DNA of 23,073 bases from a virus. Positions 19,128 through 23,073 of the stretch are shown here, piece after piece; positions within the stretch are counted from its first letter, which is position 1, and the number at the start of each line of letters is the position of its first letter. The translations under genes were made by a program, and so were the position numbers. The stretch is taken from positions 1 to 23,073 of the IMG/VR virus record IMGVR_UViG_3300049812_000032; one strand, given 5' to 3'. The notes under the pieces are model-generated. The model was not told the DNA's origin, searched no databases, and saw only the letters and a program-made list of their open reading frames with translations.

Positions 19128-19246
19128 AACCTGTTAAAAATCGAAAAGCCGGTAGCTTTGTCAAAAAGAAAAAGAAAAAAATGACAGAGGAAAAGAAAAA
19201 GAAAAACCTTGCTCGTTGGGCAGGAGAAAGACTTAGGATATCCTAA
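19124..19246 (+). CDS. Lysine-rich mini-protein (40 residues)
   Basis: MKPVKNRKAGSFVKKKKKKM, then TEEKKKKNLARWAGERLRIS. The start overlaps the previous stop (ATGA) and the stop overlaps the next start (TAATG), so it is integrated in the coupled late operon. It is the second poly-Lys mini-protein of the late region (compare 12538-12600). Its basic charge suggests binding to packaged DNA or an acidic capsid surface; inference only. Confidence 0.72.
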   Translation: MKPVKNRKAGSFVKKKKKKMTEEKKKKNLARWAGERLRIS

Positions 19247-19443
19247 TGCCACGCGGAAGAACAAAACCTTTATTTAAACCCATGCCTAAACCACAGACTC
19301 CTAAGTGGTCAAAGCAACAGTTGTTTATAAAACTTTCTAACCAACGACAAGACGAAAGAGCGCCCTTTGATGATGGTGACCAAGCTCTTTACGGTAGTAG
19401 TAAATCATTGTATGGAATAGCTAGATATTCTTCACGAAGTTAA
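19246..19443 (+). CDS. Small basic proline-rich protein (65 residues)
   Basis: MPRGRTKPLFKPMPKPQTPK at the start is basic and proline-rich, followed by FIKLSNQRQDERAPFDDGDQ and a Ser/Tyr-rich end. Likely mostly unstructured. TAATG coupling with the Lys-rich gene. Family not recognised; position suggests a minor virion or assembly protein. Confidence 0.7.
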   Translation: MPRGRTKPLFKPMPKPQTPKWSKQQLFIKLSNQRQDERAPFDDGDQALYGSSKSLYGIARYSSRS

Positions 19444-19459
19444 ACACAAGAGGTAACAA

Positions 19460-19987
19460 ATGAGCGATTATACAATTCAAGTTAGCTGGTCTGGCAAAGA
19501 TGCTCTAGCCGATTCTGACTCTAATAAAATTATTTCTGGTGCAGATTTTAACACTGAGTTTAGTGCTGTTCAAACTGCGGTAAACACTAAGTATGACTCT
19601 GCTGACCTTGGTGTAACTCTTCAACAGTTTGATGCTGACACGTTAAAAGCTGACACTACTGATGAACTTACCGTTGGATATACTTCTGCAAACAGCGATG
19701 CAGGAACCAAAAGCAGTGGTACTTTTACTCCAGACCCACGCACGTCTAATTTTCAACACGCAGTTAACGGCGGAGCGCATACTCTTGCCCCTCCTGCTTA
19801 CAACTCTACAATGGTAATTTTGTACAAAAACAATGCTTCAGCCGGAACTATAACTACAAGCGGATTTACCAAGGTTGATGGAGACGACCTTACGACTACA
19901 GACGGCCATGAATTTTTCATGTACATCACAAGGTATAACGACGGATCAACCACGTTTTCCGCATTGACTGTTAAGGCTCTTCAGTAA
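19460..19987 (+). CDS. Probable virion fibre/tail-associated protein (175 residues)
   Basis: MSDYTIQVSWSGKDALADSD, then NKIISGADFNTEFSAVQTAV (residues about 22-41), followed by a Ser/Thr/Gly beta-rich domain (HTLAPPAYNSTMVILYKNNA, GTITTSGFTKVDGDDL). The start resembles the N-terminal anchor of short fibre or decoration proteins in marine phages; the rest has a beta-sandwich look. It is followed by the glycine-rich adhesin-like gene with a TAATG overlap, suggesting they act together, for example as fibre shaft and tip. Ribosome binding site AGAGG upstream. Confidence 0.75.
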   Translation: MSDYTIQVSWSGKDALADSDSNKIISGADFNTEFSAVQTAVNTKYDSADLGVTLQQFDADTLKADTTDELTVGYTSANSDAGTKSSGTFTPDPRTSNFQHAVNGGAHTLAPPAYNSTMVILYKNNASAGTITTSGFTKVDGDDLTTTDGHEFFMYITRYNDGSTTFSALTVKALQ

Positions 19988-20742
19988 TGTTTATGCCTGC
20001 GGTACAAGGCGGTCACTCTGTTAGTGGTGGAATTACGCTTGACATTACATCAAACACGTCAGATGTAAATATTCTTACATTGGCAACCGCTGCGGGATAC
20101 AATGCAGGAAGTGATACAACAGCTATTACTGTAAACATAGCTAGTGGCGTTGCTATTACTGCGACGAGTGGTAACCCAGCAATTCGAACTGGTGCGCTAA
20201 ATGCAGCGTCAAACCTAACCATTAATCTTGCATCAAGTGCTACTGTCTGTGGATTTGACGGGGCGCAAGGGTCCAACGGCGGGACAAACTCAGCGGGAAG
20301 CGCAGGTGGCAATGGCACCGACGCTATTAAATTTGAAATAACGTCCGGCAGTGGCACCTATGCAGTAGTTAATAATGGCACCCATGTGGGCGGAGGCTCA
20401 GGGGGAGGCGGTGGTGCTGGCGGAGGCGGATCGGCAGGCTGTCGGGCAACTCAGGTAAGTGACGGAAAGGGCGGTTATAGTTGTGGACCGGGAAACACAT
20501 GCGGGTCTACAGGATCAGCAGGATCAGCCGGATCAAGCGGCGCATCTTGCCGCGCTCAGGACGGAACTGCTGGAACTGCGGGTAGCAGCGGAAGTACCCC
20601 CAGCAACGGCTGTCATGTTACGGTAAGTGCCGGATCGGGTGGCGCAGGGGGCGCTGGAGGAACGGCAGGTAAAGCTGTAAATAAAGGCGGTTTAACTGTT
20701 ACGACTAGCGGATCAGGTACATATTATGGAGCAACAAGTTAA
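19987..20742 (+). CDS. Glycine-rich adhesin-like protein (fibre tip candidate)
   Basis: 251 residues. The N-terminal about 110 residues are Thr/Ala/Ile-rich beta-type (ITLDITSNTSDVNILTLATA). From about 110 the protein is extremely Gly/Ser/Ala-rich (GGGSGGGGGAGGGGSAG; GGAGGAGGTAG) with cysteines interspersed (GYSCGPGNTCG, GASCRAQDG, SNGCHV). Runs of GG spaced for packed polyglycine-II helices recall the gp38 adhesin of T-even phages and other phage tip proteins; this is analogy, not proven homology. It is likely exposed on the virion and involved in host binding. TAATG overlaps on both sides. Confidence 0.75.
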   Translation: MFMPAVQGGHSVSGGITLDITSNTSDVNILTLATAAGYNAGSDTTAITVNIASGVAITATSGNPAIRTGALNAASNLTINLASSATVCGFDGAQGSNGGTNSAGSAGGNGTDAIKFEITSGSGTYAVVNNGTHVGGGSGGGGGAGGGGSAGCRATQVSDGKGGYSCGPGNTCGSTGSAGSAGSSGASCRAQDGTAGTAGSSGSTPSNGCHVTVSAGSGGAGGAGGTAGKAVNKGGLTVTTSGSGTYYGATS

Positions 20743-21563
20743 TGGCTAAAGTTCTTATACCTTTTTCTGGAGGAGTAAATTCTACTTATGTACTTCACCG
20801 TTGGCTTACTGAAACGGATCATGAAATTATTGCGTCCTATTCCGAAGAGGAGTGGCTTGATAATGTAACGGATGATCCGTGGCGAGGGTCACGAGAAAAA
20901 AATGCAGCGCAAAACATGGTTAATTGGCTTAAGTCAAATGTTCGAGATTTTACGTTTGAAATTGTTCAGTGGCCTAACAGCTACGTTGAAAATCAAGTTC
21001 CAATCCGCGAGGGTTTTACTGAAACCGTAAACCTCGGAATTCTTGAACCTCGCTATTCTGGTTATAAATCTTTGATCGACAGGCATTTGCCAGATGGAAT
21101 TGTAATTGGCATATCTTTAGAAAACACCGCAACAGATAGTTATGAAAGGTTGCGCGATGTTTTTGAAACGGACGGTGTTGATGTTTACTTTGCAGGTTCT
21201 CGTACCTTAGACCCTATTGCAAAAGGCGAAGCGTTTAATCACGACGCTATTGCTGCAACATTGTCTGGTAGATTTGAGCAACTAGAGTCGATTCCTACTG
21301 ACTTACAGGCGTTAATGGCAGTTGGATGTGACTGTGATCGGCCTGAAGATCAAAAGTTTCTTTGCCTTCCTTGCGGTTATGAAAAAACCCGTGAAGTTTT
21401 ATCTGATATGACCGGCAAAGAGTTTGATGAAATGTTTGCTGAATATGGTTCCTACGGGTCATGGCGTAGTGAAGCTGATCCTGCAACCTATAAATATAGG
21501 GGGTTTCCTTATCGCAAATTTGCTGAAATTATCGGCAAACCTGACAATGTAGGATTTGACTAA
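20742..21563 (+). CDS. PP-loop ATPase, QueC-like
   Basis: 273 residues. MAKVLIPFSGGVNSTYVLHR holds the PP-loop SGGVNS (residues 9-14), as in adenylating ATP pyrophosphatases (QueC, TilS, GMP synthase), with Asn13 in place of the usual Asp. GDP/GIxxE-like segments follow (VIGISLENTATDSYERL, 121-137). A four-cysteine site lies near the end: CDC (196, 198) and CLPC (208-211), comparable in position to the zinc site of QueC, which makes the 7-deazaguanine precursor preQ0. No other queuosine/preQ0 or DNA-modification gene is visible, so the substrate is open. TAATG-coupled to both neighbours. Confidence 0.82.
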   Translation: MAKVLIPFSGGVNSTYVLHRWLTETDHEIIASYSEEEWLDNVTDDPWRGSREKNAAQNMVNWLKSNVRDFTFEIVQWPNSYVENQVPIREGFTETVNLGILEPRYSGYKSLIDRHLPDGIVIGISLENTATDSYERLRDVFETDGVDVYFAGSRTLDPIAKGEAFNHDAIAATLSGRFEQLESIPTDLQALMAVGCDCDRPEDQKFLCLPCGYEKTREVLSDMTGKEFDEMFAEYGSYGSWRSEADPATYKYRGFPYRKFAEIIGKPDNVGFD

Positions 21564-21883
21564 TGATAAGAAGATCTTTCTTTCTTTGGGTTTTTGTTTT
21601 AATAACTCTAGCGGTTTACTCTACCACAGCTAAAGCAAATGAAATACCTTGTATAGGAAAAGAAGAAAGTCAGATATTTGAACCTTCTGAACTGGTTCGT
21701 GGTTACGGAATTAGAGAAGGAGCTTTGATTAAACTGTCTGTTACTTCTGAAGGACACTGGATTCTTACACTATCTCCTCCTGAACTAAATGGAGCAGTTT
21801 GTCTAGTTTTTATGGGAACAGACTGGAAGTTTGTAACTTCTAAAGCTACTAAAGAAGAGGTTAAGTATGGAAGGAGCGATTGA
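21563..21883 (+). CDS. Secreted protein at the start of the lysis block
   Basis: 106 residues with a clear signal peptide: basic MIRR, hydrophobic FFLWVFVLITLAVYS, and an AKA-NE cleavage site at about residue 25. The mature part has two cysteines (Cys30 and one in GAVCLVF), perhaps a periplasmic disulfide. There is no lipobox, so it is not a classical outer-membrane spanin lipoprotein. Position before spanin, holin and lysozyme genes suggests a role in lysis or envelope modification (inference). TAATG overlap with the PP-loop gene. Confidence 0.78.
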   Translation: MIRRSFFLWVFVLITLAVYSTTAKANEIPCIGKEESQIFEPSELVRGYGIREGALIKLSVTSEGHWILTLSPPELNGAVCLVFMGTDWKFVTSKATKEEVKYGRSD

Positions 21884-22229
21884 TTTAAGAACTGTATTAA
21901 CCTTAGGAGGTGTCTTGTTTAGTGTAGCTGGAGCCAGTGCTGTAGCTAAAATGCAAATAAAACAACTATCAGAAGCTTTAGAAGACGTAGAACAACGTCT
22001 AAGAAAAATGGATAGCAGGTGTGACAAACTTAATACCTCTACAGAAACTCAGGAGCAACGCATAAATATTCTTGCTAAGATGGCTTCTCCAGAAAACCTT
22101 AGACGAGATCACATGCAACTAGCAGAAATGCTAACTAATGTTAAACAGCTTGAAAAAAGTTATGACCGGCTATATGCCATGCACAACGGCAAACATCCGC
22201 CAGTAGCCAACGAAAGGAAAGCAGAATAA
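21867..22229 (+). CDS. Membrane-anchored coiled-coil protein, inner-spanin-like
   Basis: 120 residues. One membrane segment near the N-terminus (TLGGVLFSVAGASAVA, about 10-26) is followed by a long coiled coil (QIKQLSEALEDVEQRLRKMD and ILAKMASPENLRRDHMQLAE) and a basic end. This N-in/C-out anchor plus periplasmic coiled coil is the layout of Rz-type inner spanins, which disrupt the outer membrane at lysis. No matching outer spanin is seen. The ATG at 21867 has GAGG upstream and overlaps the previous gene by 17 bases. A DUF2730-type protein is the alternative. Confidence 0.72.
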   Translation: MEGAIDLRTVLTLGGVLFSVAGASAVAKMQIKQLSEALEDVEQRLRKMDSRCDKLNTSTETQEQRINILAKMASPENLRRDHMQLAEMLTNVKQLEKSYDRLYAMHNGKHPPVANERKAE

Positions 22230-22663
22230 TGTTAAGCTTAGTAGGATCACTTCTTGGATTTGCTACCTCAACTGGCCCCGGTCTTTTCAAGATGTACATG
22301 GAAGGCAAGCAGGATGTCAGGGACAAAGAGCATGAACTTAAGATTATGGCTCAACAGTCTCAAGATCGTAGAGATGAAGCTGTAATTACCAGTGTAGGTG
22401 AAACTAACATAGCGGTACATAAGAATGCCGATGAACACGCTAAACGTGCTAGCCAGTGGGTAGTCAACCTGTCTGCTACGGTACGTCCTTTGATTACCTA
22501 CTTTTTCTTTCTTGAGTTTGTCCTTCTGACTTTCCTGTCAGCTTTTGGTCTTATTAGCGCAGAGTTGTTTGACAAGCTGTGGTCAGATGAAATCATAGGT
22601 ATCTTTAGTGTCATTATCAGCTTTTGGTTTGGTCAACGTTTGGTTAGCAAGTGGTCTAAATGA
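22229..22663 (+). CDS. Holin, GTA_holin_3TM-like
   Basis: 144 residues. An N-terminal amphipathic/hydrophobic segment (SLVGSLLGFATSTGPGLF), a long charged helix (about 25-75), then RASQWVVNLSATVRPLITYF leading to two membrane helices (about 87-109 and 122-136). The WVVN..ATVRP motif before the membrane pair matches the three-TM holin family also found in gene transfer agents. It forms holes in the inner membrane, releasing the lysozyme encoded next. TAATG start with AAGGAA upstream; its stop overlaps the lysozyme start (ATGA). Confidence 0.85.
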   Translation: MLSLVGSLLGFATSTGPGLFKMYMEGKQDVRDKEHELKIMAQQSQDRRDEAVITSVGETNIAVHKNADEHAKRASQWVVNLSATVRPLITYFFFLEFVLLTFLSAFGLISAELFDKLWSDEIIGIFSVIISFWFGQRLVSKWSK

Positions 22664-23073
22664 TAAACAAAAAAGGTCTGGAGTTAATCGAAAGCTTCGA
22701 AGGTTTTCGTTCTGAACCTTACAAAGATGTAGCTGGTATCTGGACAATAGGTGTAGGATCAATATACGGACTAGACGGAAGCAGAGTTACCAGAGATCAC
22801 AGGCCAGTTACAAAAGAAGAAGCGTTTGGTCTGATGGAACGAGACTTAAAGACAACGGTAAACAGGTTAGGGAACCTGATTAAAGTACCAGTAAATGAAA
22901 ACCAGTTAGCTGCTTTAGCTAGTTTTGTCTACAACATAGGATCAGGAGCCTTTCAACGAAGCACAGCAAGAATGAAGCTAAACAGAAAAGATTACTTCGG
23001 TTGTGCTGATGAGTTTCTTAAGTGGAAGTATGCAAACAAAAGAGTTATTCCCGGTTTGCTGAGAAGAAGACTC
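22660..23073 (+). CDS. Endolysin, GH24 (T4/P22-type) lysozyme, C-terminus cut off
   Basis: 138 codons visible, open at the right end. The protein cleaves peptidoglycan glycan strands. The catalytic set ESFEGFRSEPYKDVAGIWTI shows Glu14, Asp23 and Thr29 with the exact Glu-X8-Asp-X5-Thr spacing of GH24 lysozymes, followed by GVGSIYG. The region NENQLAALASFVYNIGSGAF is also typical. No signal peptide or SAR segment is seen, so release should depend on the upstream holin. It starts at ATG 22660, overlapping the holin stop. Most of the usual length (about 145-165) is present. Confidence 0.95.
   Translation, partial: MINKKGLELIESFEGFRSEPYKDVAGIWTIGVGSIYGLDGSRVTRDHRPVTKEEAFGLMERDLKTTVNRLGNLIKVPVNENQLAALASFVYNIGSGAFQRSTARMKLNRKDYFGCADEFLKWKYANKRVIPGLLRRRL

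Noticed and set aside
1-23073. tRNA genes, integrase/attachment site or insertion sequence
   Set aside because: No cloverleaf-like sequence, recombinase motif or transposase-like gene was recognised on either strand; a dedicated tRNA scan was not possible.

Overview
The window looks like about 23 kb of a lytic, short-tailed (podovirus-type) phage genome with T7-like replication genes. Three things point to the marine roseophage SIO1 / Cobavirus type: a class-II-like ribonucleotide reductase, ThyX and dCMP deaminase beside a T7-like replisome; absence of any T7-type RNA polymerase, integrase or lysogeny gene; and the capsid and terminase gene set. The alphaproteobacterial marine host is inference. 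Both window ends cut genes (ribonucleotide reductase at the left, endolysin at the right), and no tRNA, CRISPR or insertion sequence was seen.

Layout. From about 11,855 down to 1 every gene lies on the minus strand. First come many very small, tightly packed genes (11,855 to 7,326), mostly unknown, with a dCMP deaminase among them. Then comes the replisome: single-strand-binding protein, primase-helicase, an HNH nuclease wedged in, family A DNA polymerase, a RecB/Cas4-like nuclease and endonuclease I. After ThyX and small DUF proteins comes the start of ribonucleotide reductase. From 12,538 to the right end all genes are on the plus strand: two small basic proteins, small and large terminase, portal, scaffold, major capsid protein, small connector-region proteins, two fibre/adhesin-like proteins (one extremely glycine-rich), a PP-loop (QueC-like) ATPase, and a lysis block (secreted protein, spanin-like protein, holin, lysozyme).

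The two halves diverge from a gene-free control region at about 11,856-12,537. It contains a leftward sigma70-like promoter, a perfect-consensus rightward sigma70 promoter (TTGACA-17-TATAAT), two palindromes TGGGAYRTCCCA, and two arrays of CCTGAGG-type units spaced exactly 11 bp (one helical turn). The same 12-bp palindrome recurs five more times across the leftward half, mostly at gene junctions just upstream of ribosome binding sites; I saw none in the rightward half. Together these look like a phage-specific regulatory or replication-control system, and they are the most noteworthy unexplained structure here.

How the genes work together: ribonucleotide reductase, dCMP deaminase (dCMP to dUMP) and ThyX (dUMP to dTMP) supply dNTPs. 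The T7-like replisome copies DNA, the nucleases resolve junctions and degrade DNA, and the rightward genes build the capsid, package DNA, attach to and lyse the host. Genes are densely coupled by ATGA, TGATG and TAATG overlaps.
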